From: Naumovozyma dairenensis CBS 421
Lineage: Eukaryota; Ascomycota; Saccharomycetes; Saccharomycetales; Saccharomycetaceae
DNA: 64,000 nt
Direction of reading: 5' to 3'
Assembly (NCBI RefSeq): GCF_000227115.2
Contig: NC_016482.1
Span: 496,001-560,000 of the forward strand
Positions 41,083-51,013 of the stretch are shown here, piece after piece; position 1 is the first letter of the stretch, and each line of letters begins with the position of its first letter. The notes below the pieces were generated by a model. It had not been told where the DNA came from. It was given only the letters and a program-made list of their open reading frames with translations, and made no database searches. Position numbers and translations under genes: made by a program.

Positions 41083-42024
41083 ATGACCAACCCAGAATCT
41101 AACATCGTCTTAACGTGTATTGCTCACGGCGCCACCATAGACAATGCCACCATTTTCAAATCAATCAATGGAATTTTGCAAAATCAAATAAATGAATCCA
41201 CAGTCATTGACACAAAGACCCTCTCAGTGAGAGCCTTTGATATCTATATACATACCATGATACCTGTGAGTGCTTTGAAGACTCTGTTCGTATTTGAAGA
41301 TGTCGATGTTATAGTCCAACATAACGACGTATACCGTCAAAACAAGAAATTGTTTGTTTTTGATATGGACTCCACGTTAATTTATCAAGAAGTCATTGAA
41401 TTAATTGCCTCGTATGCGAATGTAGAGGACCAAGTACGTGAAATCACAAACCGAGCTATGAATAATGAGATTGATTTTAAGGAATCACTAAGGGAACGTG
41501 TTAAATTGTTGACTGGGTTGAGGATCGATACTTTATATGATAAGATTAAGTTACAATTACGTATTACTAATGGTGTTAAGGAATTATGTCAATTTTTAAA
41601 GGTAAAGGGTTGTAAGCTGGCTGTTTTGAGTGGTGGATTTATTCAATTTGCTACTTTCATTAAGGATCAATTAGAATTTGATTTTGCAAAGGCTAATCTT
41701 TTGGAGATGGATTCTAATGGGAATTTGACTGGGAATGTGCTTGGAGAGATTGTGGATGGTCAATGTAAAGCAGATACTTTGAAACAATTGTGTAAAGAGT
41801 ACAATGTGAAGATTGAAGAAAGTTGTATGGTTGGTGATGGTGGTAATGATTTACCTGCAATGGGAACAGCTGGGTTTGGGATTGCATGGAATGCTAAACC
41901 AAAAGTTCAAGAAGTAGCACCATGTAAATTGAATACAGATTCTTTACGCGATGTGTTATATATCTTAGGTTACACTGATGATGAGATCAAATCCACAACT
42001 ACAACTACAACTACAACTATATAG
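41083..42024 (+). CDS. SER2: SER2, phosphoserine phosphatase
   Basis: HAD-superfamily enzyme for the last step of serine synthesis: phosphoserine to serine plus phosphate. 313 residues against 309. The catalytic DMDSTLI has the nucleophile Asp94 and acid Asp96, motif II is VLSGGF, and motif III/IV are visible in the Lys of the QCKADTLK segment and GDGGNDLPAM. The C-terminus ends in a run of eight Thr produced by an ACAACT hexanucleotide repeat (about 41994-42018), an unusual tail. Corresponds to YGR208W. Confidence 0.96.
   Translation: MTNPESNIVLTCIAHGATIDNATIFKSINGILQNQINESTVIDTKTLSVRAFDIYIHTMIPVSALKTLFVFEDVDVIVQHNDVYRQNKKLFVFDMDSTLIYQEVIELIASYANVEDQVREITNRAMNNEIDFKESLRERVKLLTGLRIDTLYDKIKLQLRITNGVKELCQFLKVKGCKLAVLSGGFIQFATFIKDQLEFDFAKANLLEMDSNGNLTGNVLGEIVDGQCKADTLKQLCKEYNVKIEESCMVGDGGNDLPAMGTAGFGIAWNAKPKVQEVAPCKLNTDSLRDVLYILGYTDDEIKSTTTTTTTTI
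41994..42018 (+). repeat. ACAACT hexanucleotide repeat at SER2 3' end
   Basis: Four tandem units inside the last codons of SER2, encoding consecutive Thr residues. Likely to vary in copy number; it does not touch the active site. Confidence 0.8.
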
Positions 42025-42169
42025 AAAACATATGTATGATTATTATTCAATATAAACAACTATAGATTGATTTTTCATTTTAAAGGGAACGCTATTGTAT
42101 TAAAAGAGTATACATGATAAATGGATATATATATTTATTGTTCTATAATTAATGAATTAATTAAGTAGA

Positions 42170-42481
42170 TTAAGCGTTAGAAGCGATAGCTTGCTTGATA
42201 GCAGCAGGGTTAGCACCAATAACTCTAGTAATTTCCTTACCATTCTTAAAGAAGACTAATGTTGGCATGGAAGAGACTTCATTCTTTTGAGCAACTTCTG
42301 ATAATTCGTCAACATCTAATTTAACGAAATCAGCTTGTGGGTATTGTTCAGCGAATTTTTCAATCATTGGAGCGATCATTTTACATGGACCACACCAGAC
42401 GGCAAAGAAGTCGACGACGACTAATTTATCTTGGTTAATAGCTTTTTCGAATTCGTCAGCACTTTTAATTTGAGAAACCAT
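42170..42481 (-). CDS. TRX2: TRX2-type cytosolic thioredoxin
   Basis: Small dithiol oxidoreductase reducing peroxiredoxins, ribonucleotide reductase and PAPS reductase. 103 residues, standard size, with active site WCGPCK (Cys30, Cys33) and the cis-Pro segment MPTLVFF. No targeting sequence, so cytosolic. Position between SER2 and YGR210C equals S. cerevisiae TRX2 (YGR209C). Two Yap1 sites upstream are those expected of TRX2 and not of TRX1. The leader carries a TG-rich microsatellite. Confidence 0.96.
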   Translation of the reverse strand: MVSQIKSADEFEKAINQDKLVVVDFFAVWCGPCKMIAPMIEKFAEQYPQADFVKLDVDELSEVAQKNEVSSMPTLVFFKNGKEITRVIGANPAAIKQAIASNA

Positions 42482-42532
42482 TGTGTATATGTGTGTGTGT
42501 ATATGTGTATGTGTGTATGTGTTTGAGTTTGT
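42482..42532. repeat. TG/TA-rich microsatellite in TRX2 leader
   Basis: Imperfect TGTGTATATG repeats begin right at the base before the TRX2 start codon and run about 50 bp; in the transcript these read as CA-rich sequence, so the 5' leader is probably unstructured. Confidence 0.75.
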
Positions 42533-42658
42533 ATCTCTTGTACTTGTGAATTAGGGAAATAAACACTCATTTGCCACTTATCTATCGTTCGTTGTTCTTT
42601 TATAGTCCCACGAATTGCCTCCCTTGAAAAATGGAAGGCTTCTGTGAAGTTCTCTCCC

Positions 42659-42665
42659 TTAGTAA
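42659..42665. promoter_or_regulatory. Yap1 response element (TTAGTAA)
   Basis: Exact Yap1 octamer core about 180 bp upstream of TRX2. In S. cerevisiae TRX2 is driven by Yap1 through TTAGTAA and TTACTAA sites under oxidative stress. Confidence 0.7.
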
Positions 42666-42775
42666 GCTGTAGACAGGGGGCCCCCCTTCCGGCCATAGAG
42701 AGACTTTGGGCGGGACACCTGGCTCTCTGTGTGAGTCCCCACTGTGAGAGAGACGAAAGAAAGAAACAAATTCCT

Positions 42776-42782
42776 TACTAAG
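42776..42782. promoter_or_regulatory. Yap1 response element (TTACTAA)
   Basis: Second exact Yap1 site, about 300 bp upstream of TRX2. Having both canonical forms in one promoter repeats the arrangement known from S. cerevisiae TRX2. Confidence 0.7.
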
Positions 42783-42870
42783 GGAATCATACGGTGAGAG
42801 AAGAGGAGCTCTTTTTTGGGCGGCATTTACGTAATACGAAATATTTCTGTGTAATAATGTGCTCCCGGTG

Positions 42871-42877
42871 TTACCCG
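42871..42877. promoter_or_regulatory. Reb1 consensus (TTACCCG)
   Basis: Exact match to the Reb1 core about 390 bp upstream of TRX2. Reb1 sites keep promoters nucleosome-free and can also stop Pol II by roadblock. Confidence 0.5.
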
Positions 42878-43262
42878 CATAATAATCAAACCGTTTTCGT
42901 TTCCCGTTCTGGTTCCCGTTCGAGGATGGAAAGGTCTGCGGGATGTGTTTCTGACTAACTAAGTAATTGCACTGGGCGGTTCGCCATTTTATTCTCAGAT
43001 GGTCAGTTGATAGGAAGAATACATTATTAATCGTCTCGCTAGACTACATATTCTATCATATAATATCGTCCCACCTGGGTAGGTACGCACCTCCGTACAA
43101 GCACTTGTAACTATATGTTTCATAATATATCTACTGAATCTTATTACTAAAGCACATATCTTGTATATTGACTCTATAATATTCTATTGAATAAATCAAA
43201 CTTACAAATTTGCAGTCTTATACGTACGTACGTATGAAGATTTACGTCGGTAGGTACGCAGT

Positions 43263-44528
43263 CTACGCGGCTGTACTTTTTGGTGCTAATTTAAATGACA
43301 AAATATCATTCTTCCCCGGCAACACTTCACTTTCTTCACTGACACGAACCCCACCAACAGTTTCAATGGCCGCAACTGTTACTTCACCTCCCATAATATA
43401 ACGTGCCACTTTACCAACAGTAGTACCTTTTTTCACTAAGAAACAATCTCTAAACACATTGGTACCATTACCACCAGTGAACGTTTGTATATTCTTAACC
43501 GTATACACGGGAATTAAATCTAATACGCCAGCTGCTGCTTGCAACACTTGTACCACACCAGTAGACCCAAATCGATAAAGAACTAAATCCCTAATATTTT
43601 CAATTCTATTCAACAATTTCTCGTCCAACGGTTTCAAATTTTCTGGATCATCTTCATATGTATCTATAAATTCTGTACCTTCTTCATATTTTATAAACCC
43701 CTGTTTCTTCAATTTCCTTAGGAAAACTTCTGTAATGGCACTTGTCAGTACTGCCTTTGTGTTTGGATATTTTAACATAATCTTTGAAACATTTTTATCT
43801 GCATCAGGATGATCCATTTTATTTAATGCTAACACAGTAGGGAATTTCTCCATCATGAATGCTTTCACCACTTTAGTAATCCATTCATCGTCCCATGATT
43901 CTAATGGGGGCAACCCTTTCAAAGTAGCTAGGGCTCTTTGAACCATTGGTGCAAGGGAACCATACCCACCAAATTGAGTTTGTAAAGTATCAACAATACT
44001 AGATTTCGTCGCCGTATGTCTTCTAACAATAGACCCCCATCTTTTCTTCAAATTCCCCTCTATCCATAACCTAATTTCATCTTGTAACCATTCAATATCA
44101 TACAACGGATCATAACCTCTAGTATTCTTCCCCTCTGAATCAGTAGTACCACTAACATCTACCACATGAATTAAAGCATCTGCATGTCTCAAATCATCCA
44201 AAAATTTATTCCCTAATCCTCTACCTGAATGTGCTCCAGGAACTAACCCAGCTACATCAAGTAACATGATCGGAATATGCCTCTTACCATGATCACACCA
44301 ACCGTAATTCGGTTTACAAAGTGACATCATCTTTTCACCTTTATCCTCGGTGTCTTTGAATCGAGAACATGCACAATCCACCTCCAGGTACCCTGTGGCT
44401 TGATTAGGATCAATGGTACAAAAGGGGAATGCACCCACTGCAGCATTAGCATCTGTTAAAGAGTTCAACATGGTAGATTTACCACTGGAAGGTTTACCAA
44501 CAATACCAATTAATGGATCTCTGGGCAT
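43263..44528 (-). CDS. YGR210C-like Obg/YchF-family GTPase
   Basis: Putative Obg-like GTPase of the OLA1/YchF branch, homologue of uncharacterised YGR210C. 421 residues against 411. G1 is GKPSSGKST (11-19), G3 is [10 protein letters not shown], and G4 appears as [12 protein letters not shown]-terminal TGS-like segment contains [25 protein letters not shown]. The family can hydrolyse ATP or GTP and associates with ribosomes; the role of this member is not established. Very high similarity to the S. cerevisiae protein by eye. Confidence 0.94.
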   Translation of the reverse strand: MPRDPLIGIVGKPSSGKSTMLNSLTDANAAVGAFPFCTIDPNQATGYLEVDCACSRFKDTEDKGEKMMSLCKPNYGWCDHGKRHIPIMLLDVAGLVPGAHSGRGLGNKFLDDLRHADALIHVVDVSGTTDSEGKNTRGYDPLYDIEWLQDEIRLWIEGNLKKRWGSIVRRHTATKSSIVDTLQTQFGGYGSLAPMVQRALATLKGLPPLESWDDEWITKVVKAFMMEKFPTVLALNKMDHPDADKNVSKIMLKYPNTKAVLTSAITEVFLRKLKKQGFIKYEEGTEFIDTYEDDPENLKPLDEKLLNRIENIRDLVLYRFGSTGVVQVLQAAAGVLDLIPVYTVKNIQTFTGGNGTNVFRDCFLVKKGTTVGKVARYIMGGEVTVAAIETVGGVRVSEESEVLPGKNDILSFKLAPKSTAA

Positions 44529-45549
44529 CGTAATTCGAGAGTTGTTCTATATATTTTACCTTGGTTGAAGTAAGTCGTATGTATTGACTGGTATCGACTA
44601 CAAATGAGATTGAGTTATCCAATACACCTACAAGTCTCTCTCTCTCTCTCACTCTCTTTCTACTTAAACGTATCCGAATTAGTTCAAGTCATCTCTCTTA
44701 TTTTGTTGTTGTTTTGTTCAAAATTTTTCAGTTTCTGCAACTTTTTCAAGATTTGGGAAACAGTTAATAGCGGCGCTAGCAACTGAGGGCAATGACTTTC
44801 TCTATTCTCTTTCTTGTTATGTAACCTCTTCAAACTCATATATAACAAGGTCGATAGTGTTCCTACAAAACAGAACACCGTCCTCTATGAGCTCTTTCTC
44901 ACGAGGATTTCCTACAACTATAATACTTTATTTAGATTTATGCCTTTCTTGCCGCATTTGCAGTTTAAAAAGGGCTGTCACAGTTCTCGTAGGCCAAAAG
45001 GAAAACATCCCCGGGATTAGTAACCTATAATATTGTGAACATTGTTTTAATAGATTCATTAGCAAGGACTGTCATATAATATACTATATATGTTCAAGCT
45101 TCTTTATATCATATCTTCCCAGTTTCTACGTATATTTCCGCACTGCAACCATGTGCCCGGACCTCTCTACATATAGTGATTGAGTGTCAACCATCTTGAC
45201 AACTTGACAACTTGACAACTTGACATCTTGACACGGAATCCGAAACAAATTTCAAAGAGTGAGAGAAAGACACGTAGACAGAATATATCTACAGCTCTAT
45301 ATATAAATATATATGTATATATTTATATTTATAAGGTATTAGATATCAGTATAAGGTATAGATATCTATGGTAACGAATATTATTACTAATATTATATAA
45401 TCATAAATGACTCCTCATACAATACTGTACGCCTAAAGAAATTATTCAGATAAACACCTATTTGGGATCAGGACACAATCAATATTCTACTACTTTCAAC
45501 CTACTTTTTTCAAAAAAATTCAAGAAGACGAGACATAGGCATATCTATA
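44529..45549. other. Divergent region before the hAT-like gene
   Basis: About 1 kb. It includes a CT-rich tract near 44633-44662, an 8-base tandem repeat at 45195-45234, and TATA-rich stretches near 45300-45400 likely belonging to the promoter of the gene at 45550. No other gene recognised. Confidence 0.55.
45195..45234 (+). repeat. Tandem 8-base repeat (CTTGACAA)
   Basis: Five head-to-tail units, three perfect, one ending in T and one partial, about 320 bp upstream of the gene at 45550. Confidence 0.85.
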
Positions 45550-46992
45550 ATGTCTGACTATAGTAATCAATTCAGTACGATGTCTTCGAATGCTGATCCA
45601 AAGACTACTCCTTCTAATCGAATACCATCAAATAATCAGCAGCAATTCAGAACCGATGATATATCAACCTTTAATCCAAATAATATGTCACCTGTCTTCA
45701 CGTCACAGGATAATAATAATGGTAATAATAATATGAATCTAAATAGATATCAAAATCTTTCCTTTAACAATAATGGTCAATATAGTCAACTTCTCAATAG
45801 ACAACAATTAGTACAACAGGAGAGCCCAGATCAATCTCAACTGCAACAACAAAGCCATCACTATCAGGCGCAAACACAAGCACAAGCACAGACACAAGCG
45901 CAGCAGCAGCAGCAGCAAACACTGCCATATCTTTGGGCATCTTCTAATCAACCGAAAAGTATATTTATAAATGCTTCATCCAATTTGCCAATACTTGCCA
46001 ATAAAGTGCCAGAGCAACAACCACAACCACAACCACAACAATTGCAGCTCCCACATCAAGAACAAATACAGCGATATTCTTCTTCATCTCTAACAACTGT
46101 ACATAATGACGTCTCTTCGCTATTATCACAGCAAAATAATGACGCTAATAATACTAATGTTCAAGAAGATGATCCGCAACAACTTATGCTATCACAAGAT
46201 ATTAGCCATTTGACTACATTCCCTTCATCACTTTCTAAAAGACTATCACTAATAATACCATCAAAGACAACTCTAAAGAAAAAATCCGCAAACACTTTTG
46301 CCAAATTCATTTTCGCTGAAGATCGTTATTCAGATAATTTAATATGTCAATTTTATGATCCCAATAATACAAATGAAGATTCCTCGATTTGTAACAAGAT
46401 AATCAAAATGAGTAGTAAATCAATAAAACGTAGAACTCAAGCACGTAAATGTAAAGACCATCTAAGATTAGAACATGACATAGAAATAAATCCAAATAAT
46501 TATTTACATTATTTAAATCATAATTCTGAACTTTTTAAAAAAGCATATACCACAAAGACTTTAGCTAACGTGAAACCACTAGTGGAATCATTCTCCATGG
46601 CTCATGATTTACAAAAGATGCAAAATATGCAGGCATATGTAGAATTATCAGAATTGTTTAACTTGGCTCATATACCAATTGAAGTCTTTGAACATCCACT
46701 ATTCATGGTTTGGTTTAAAAGATGGGTTAGTGAGAAGGAATTGTTTACTCCAGCACATGATGAATTGATTAATTTGACAAATACCAATGACGCTCCGACA
46801 AGCCTCACTGATAGATCGGCCAACGCCCCGGTTAATAATAACAACAATGGTAATAACAGTAATAATAATAATAATAATATCCCGCATAATATTGATAGAA
46901 ACGAACTTATTCAACATAATACTAACGGCGCTGACGATGAACAAGAAGGAGAAGAAGAAAGCATGACAACAACGGTATCTAATGACAACTAA
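45550..46992 (+). CDS. BED-finger-like, hAT-transposase-derived candidate
   Basis: 480-residue protein absent from this position in S. cerevisiae, where YGR210C is followed directly by ZPR1. Residues 1-235 are low complexity, rich in Gln and Asn. A BED-like zinc finger is suggested at about 248-312: Phe-Ala-Lys-Phe lead-in, Cys266, Cys281, then His304 and His309 within RRTQARKCKDHLRLEH. The C-C spacing is longer than usual. The segment at about 335-400 (VESFSMAHDL...AHIPIEVFEHPLFMVWFKRW) resembles the start of the hAT transposase core, with its Pro-phi-phi-Glu-x-Pro-x-Phe pattern. The rest of the core, including the catalytic acidic residues, is missing; an Asn-repeat and acidic tail follow. 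I infer a domesticated DNA-binding fragment, possibly a transcription regulator. Not certain. Confidence 0.6.
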   Translation: MSDYSNQFSTMSSNADPKTTPSNRIPSNNQQQFRTDDISTFNPNNMSPVFTSQDNNNGNNNMNLNRYQNLSFNNNGQYSQLLNRQQLVQQESPDQSQLQQQSHHYQAQTQAQAQTQAQQQQQQTLPYLWASSNQPKSIFINASSNLPILANKVPEQQPQPQPQQLQLPHQEQIQRYSSSSLTTVHNDVSSLLSQQNNDANNTNVQEDDPQQLMLSQDISHLTTFPSSLSKRLSLIIPSKTTLKKKSANTFAKFIFAEDRYSDNLICQFYDPNNTNEDSSICNKIIKMSSKSIKRRTQARKCKDHLRLEHDIEINPNNYLHYLNHNSELFKKAYTTKTLANVKPLVESFSMAHDLQKMQNMQAYVELSELFNLAHIPIEVFEHPLFMVWFKRWVSEKELFTPAHDELINLTNTNDAPTSLTDRSANAPVNNNNNGNNSNNNNNNIPHNIDRNELIQHNTNGADDEQEGEEESMTTTVSNDN

Positions 46993-47656
46993 TTTACTAT
47001 ATCAACGTGACCCCTACTCTACATATATATTCCAATTCGAAAAGGCTTTTTATTATATAATATTGTCATGAAGATTCCGTCATGATAGTTGATGCTTAAC
47101 TGAACTTGATGTCATAATTCCAGTTAGAAAAGAAAAGTTGTTGATACTCTTAAACTTTCTCTTTACAATTATCGTATGTATAGTTTTGTATGAAAAGTAT
47201 TACCTTATATATAGAATTCACCTTACACCTACTACATGATTAAACTCAATATTATATGATGAATGGAGAGCAACAAGCGACCCTTACGTCTGGAATACAG
47301 AGATCCTGGCAGATCCATTTTTCATTTTCATCATAAACTTCAATCGTGATGAAACACAGCTCTGTTCCTACCTATGTGTTTGCCTCGAGAACGCTTCCAG
47401 AATCTTCAAGGACCGCCCAGAAACAATAGGGTTCCTTAGGGCTAGAAAAATTTACTGAAAAATTCGAGAAAAAAAATGTCAACCTTGTTCGATGGATGAC
47501 ATAGAAATTAAATTTTGAATAAAAGCTTCAAGGATCGATTTTGAATTTAACAACGTAATTTAATTTTCAATACTTTGTAGTTCCCCCTTAGTGAGAGGTT
47601 CATATTCTTTCATATTATAGTAAAAAATCAGTAGCAACAACAGAGAAAAAAAACCA
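46993..47656. other. ZPR1 promoter region
   Basis: About 660 bp. Contains an exact heat-shock element (47395-47407) and a pyrimidine/A-rich approach to the ZPR1 start. No gene seen. Confidence 0.6.
47395..47407. promoter_or_regulatory. Heat-shock element (TTCnnGAAnnTTC)
   Basis: TTCCAGAATCTTC, three perfect alternating nTTCn/nGAAn units, about 250 bp before the ZPR1 ATG. Zpr1 acts as a folding chaperone for eEF1A, so control by Hsf1 would make sense; this is inferred from the site. Confidence 0.55.
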
Positions 47657-49117
47657 ATGTCTGAACAAGAAAAGAAGGAAGACACTTTATTCCAAACAGT
47701 CGGTGAAGCCGCTCAAGAAATCCAAGATGAAACCACCGCACCAGACGATGGTGTCACAGCAACAGGTGCTGAAGATGCTATGGGCCACCCTGTTCAAGAA
47801 ATCGAATCCCTTTGTATGAATTGTCATAAAAATGGTACTACGAGATTATTATTGACCTCCATCCCATACTTCAGAGAAGTTGTATTAATGTCATTTGAAT
47901 GTCCTCATTGTGGATTAAAAAATTCTGAAATTCAACCTGCTTCTACTATTCAAGAAAAGGGGGCTAAATACCTTTTGAAAGTGGAATGTAAAGAAGATTT
48001 TAACAGAGAAGTTATTAAATCTGAAACTGCTTCATGTAAATTTGTTGAATTAGATATTGAAATCCCACCAAAGAGAGGTCAGTTGACCACAGTAGAAGGG
48101 TTATTATCGGAAATGATTGATGATTTACAAAGTGATCAGGAAATGAGAAAGAAGATTGATGAAAATTTGTATAACCAAATTGATGCAGTTATTAAGAAAG
48201 TGAGGTCTTATATTAATTGTGAACCAAACACTGTCCCATTGACATTCATATTGGATGATCCAGCTGGGAACTCTTGGATTGAATATAAACCAGGTGAACC
48301 CCAACATAAGTGGTCTTCTACACAATATGTGAGATCAGATGAACAAAATGTTCAAGTTGGTATCTTGACTGAAGATCAATATGAACAACGTCGTAGGGCT
48401 AAACTAGCTGAATTATCTAAACGTGAAAGAAATAAACCTGAATCAGTTAAGATAGGTACAGGTGATACAGAATTTTTATCAGATGCAACTGATATTGAAA
48501 ATTTCAGTAATGAAGTTCAAACTTTTAGATCTTCATGTCCTTCATGTACTACTGAATGTGAAACTCATATGAAACCAGTTAATATTCCTCATTTTAAAGA
48601 AGTCATCTTAATGTCCACTGTTTGTGATCATTGTGGTTATAAATCAAATGAAGTTAAAACTGGTGGTGCCATTCCAGAAAAAGGTAGAAAAATTACTTTA
48701 TATTGTGATGATCCAGCCGATTTGTCCCGTGATATCTTAAAATCTGAAACATGTTCCATGACCGTCCCAGAATTACATTTAGATATTCAAGAAGGTACAC
48801 TTGGTGGTAGATTTACCACTTTGGAAGGGATTTTGAAACAAGTTTATGATGAATTGGAATCTCGTGTTTTTAGTCAAACTTCTGACTCCATGGATGAAGC
48901 CACCAAAGAACGTTGGGTATCATTCTTCGGTAGATTAAAAGAAGCTATAGCGGGTAAAGTTAAATTCACAGTAATAATGGTCGATCCATTAGCTGGTTCT
49001 TATATTCAAAATGTTTATGCTCCAGATGCTGACCCAAATATGACAATCGAAGATTATGAAAGAACAAAAGAGCAAAATGATGAATTAGGGTTATCTGACA
49101 TAAAAGTTGATCAATAG
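47657..49117 (+). CDS. ZPR1: ZPR1, zinc-finger chaperone of eEF1A
   Basis: Essential protein with two ZPR1 modules, needed for making functional translation elongation factor eEF1A. 486 residues, as in S. cerevisiae. The first C4 finger is CMNCHKNG...FECPHCG (Cys53, 56, 81, 84), followed by its beta-barrel domain (KSETASCKFVELDIEIPPKRGQLTTVEG). The second finger is at about 294-326 (CPSCTTEC...VCDHCGYKSNEVK) with its own barrel (KSETCSMTVPELHLDI). The repeated KSETxS and TTxEG patterns show the internal duplication. Starts at the first ATG after an A-rich leader. Equivalent to YGR211W. Confidence 0.96.
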   Translation: MSEQEKKEDTLFQTVGEAAQEIQDETTAPDDGVTATGAEDAMGHPVQEIESLCMNCHKNGTTRLLLTSIPYFREVVLMSFECPHCGLKNSEIQPASTIQEKGAKYLLKVECKEDFNREVIKSETASCKFVELDIEIPPKRGQLTTVEGLLSEMIDDLQSDQEMRKKIDENLYNQIDAVIKKVRSYINCEPNTVPLTFILDDPAGNSWIEYKPGEPQHKWSSTQYVRSDEQNVQVGILTEDQYEQRRRAKLAELSKRERNKPESVKIGTGDTEFLSDATDIENFSNEVQTFRSSCPSCTTECETHMKPVNIPHFKEVILMSTVCDHCGYKSNEVKTGGAIPEKGRKITLYCDDPADLSRDILKSETCSMTVPELHLDIQEGTLGGRFTTLEGILKQVYDELESRVFSQTSDSMDEATKERWVSFFGRLKEAIAGKVKFTVIMVDPLAGSYIQNVYAPDADPNMTIEDYERTKEQNDELGLSDIKVDQ

Positions 49118-49484
49118 ATAGATATGCATCATGAATACTTTATATAGACATATTTGTATAACAACATTTAATTTTCAACCTGATTATAAAATCGTGTATA
49201 TTAGAAGATATAATTTAATTCCAGCTTTGCAATATCTATAGTTCATGCGTTTTTTCTACAGATCAACGTCCAGATTCTTTCTAACCTGGAGGTGCTGTAT
49301 TCTTAATAACTTGTTCAATACTCGGAACACCTAGCCGCTTAATTGAACAGGACTCATTATTATGTAAGATAAAAAATACAGAAATCAACTATAAGCCCAT
49401 TGTTTCATAAGGACAGATGAAAAACGAGCAAAAAATAGAAGTTTACGACTCTCGATCGAAACTAGTTATACAGCTTGCATTATA
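49118..49484. other. ZPR1-SLI1 intergenic region
   Basis: About 370 bp of AT-rich sequence with the SLI1 promoter; nothing recognisable. Confidence 0.6.
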
Positions 49485-50897
49485 ATGATGAACCCGAGAG
49501 AATTATCATCTTTAGAAAATTTCTTCTATCATAGAAGTGAAGTGAACCTCCATTCCTGTTTCTATTTGGCACTTCTGCTGAATGCCTTGCCAGCAAAGAA
49601 ACAGCTATATAAAGCGCTACAAGATACAATTGCAACTTACCCTCAACTACATCAAAACATAACTAAAAATAAGGAAGATGAGTACTTATACGTCGAAGAC
49701 ATAAAGAAAACACCAATTGAATTCGAAGATGTTGTTGAATTTGTAGCTTGGGAAAAATTCGAGGAAAAGGAAATAAACTCCATTTTTCAAACATATAACT
49801 TCCATTATAGAAACGATAGGCCATTATGGAAAATCCTTGTCGTCCCTTCATTGAATACATTTATTTTATTACTTGACCACGCTTTATTTGACGGTATATC
49901 TGCTGTTAAAATTTGGGAAACTTTTATGGAAAAGTTAAATAAGTCATCTGAAATTGAGAACATTGATGTGACCGTACCATTATATATCCCAGAAGAAAAT
50001 CATGAGGGAACGTTGGTAGCATCACAACACCCATATGATATATGGCCTGTTCCAATAGCTTGGAAGGTAAAGTCATTTATAGCCACTAAACTTTTCAATT
50101 GGTATCCTCAAGCAATTATCTCACCGAATAGCAATTTATTCGAGTTTAAAGGTTACAAATTCCCAGAAGGATTTTTGTCACAATATCCTAAAGATGGGGT
50201 TACCAGTTTTAAGGTTAGGAATGATAATACTCAAAAATTGATCAAGATGGCACCAGGGAAACTGGAAACTATATTGAAGAACTGTAAAACGAATGCGGTA
50301 TCATTAACCTCATATATTGTCGCGATAATTATAATTGCTTTACGAAACGTTACACAGGAGTCTTATACTGGTAACTTGCTAAAAGTGTCGATACCGATCA
50401 ATACAAGGAATATCTGTGCTAACCAAGTAAATACTCCAGAAGAAATGCTGCAACTAGGTAATTTTGTTGGAAGTATGGATTTCGAACATCCTATAAATAG
50501 TGATTCTGGTATATGGGACATTGCTAGAGATGTCCAACAATTTATTACGAAGAACACAACAGTTGGTATAAGTGATATCATCAACAATATTAAATTGTTG
50601 GATGGTATAAATTGTGAAGAGTTCGTGAAAAAGAAAATAGAATTTAGCAGTAATGGTCCTGCATCTACATTTGAAGTCACGAATCTTGGGTTTCAATCAT
50701 TCAAAGGTAGCTGTATGGAATCCTCCTCCTATTTCATCAAAGATGCAGTATTTAATGAACCACAAGGAATGTCGGATATATTTACTTGCAGTGTCATTTC
50801 AACACCAATTGGTGGCCTCCGTTGTAGTCTCAGTTATCCAAAAGATATAGCACAAGAATTTGAACCTTGTTGGGATTACATCAAGAACAATTTTTGA
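49485..50897 (+). CDS. SLI1: SLI1, sphingoid-drug N-acetyltransferase
   Basis: Acetyltransferase of the alcohol acetyltransferase/BAHD-like group (relative of Atf1/Atf2); S. cerevisiae Sli1 N-acetylates and inactivates the sphingolipid inhibitor myriocin (ISP-1). 470 residues against 468. The catalytic HxxxDG motif reads HALFDG near residue 132. The N-terminus RELSSLENFFYHRSEVNLHSCFYL and the later SIPINTRNICAN are family-like. Two ATG codons open the frame; the first is used. The role against myriocin is transferred from S. cerevisiae YGR212W by position and similarity. Confidence 0.9.
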   Translation: MMNPRELSSLENFFYHRSEVNLHSCFYLALLLNALPAKKQLYKALQDTIATYPQLHQNITKNKEDEYLYVEDIKKTPIEFEDVVEFVAWEKFEEKEINSIFQTYNFHYRNDRPLWKILVVPSLNTFILLLDHALFDGISAVKIWETFMEKLNKSSEIENIDVTVPLYIPEENHEGTLVASQHPYDIWPVPIAWKVKSFIATKLFNWYPQAIISPNSNLFEFKGYKFPEGFLSQYPKDGVTSFKVRNDNTQKLIKMAPGKLETILKNCKTNAVSLTSYIVAIIIIALRNVTQESYTGNLLKVSIPINTRNICANQVNTPEEMLQLGNFVGSMDFEHPINSDSGIWDIARDVQQFITKNTTVGISDIINNIKLLDGINCEEFVKKKIEFSSNGPASTFEVTNLGFQSFKGSCMESSSYFIKDAVFNEPQGMSDIFTCSVISTPIGGLRCSLSYPKDIAQEFEPCWDYIKNNF

Positions 50898-51013
50898 AAA
50901 CTCGACAATGTTTTATGAATATAGGTTTCTTTTAATGCCGACAATAAATATACCTACGTAGTCGAAGTATGATATATAATATTATGTAGTGTACAGTATT
51001 GGAAATGCTCCAA

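Larger units (their letters stand above)
42533..43262. other. TRX2 promoter / YGR210C 3' flank
   Basis: About 730 bp holding the Yap1 and Reb1 sites and a GC-rich patch near 42670-42720. No gene seen; frames here are short and unlike any known protein. Confidence 0.6.

Noticed and set aside
40904..41086. 60-codon frame overlapping the SER2 start
   Set aside because: No similarity and low-quality composition; more likely leader sequence than a gene.
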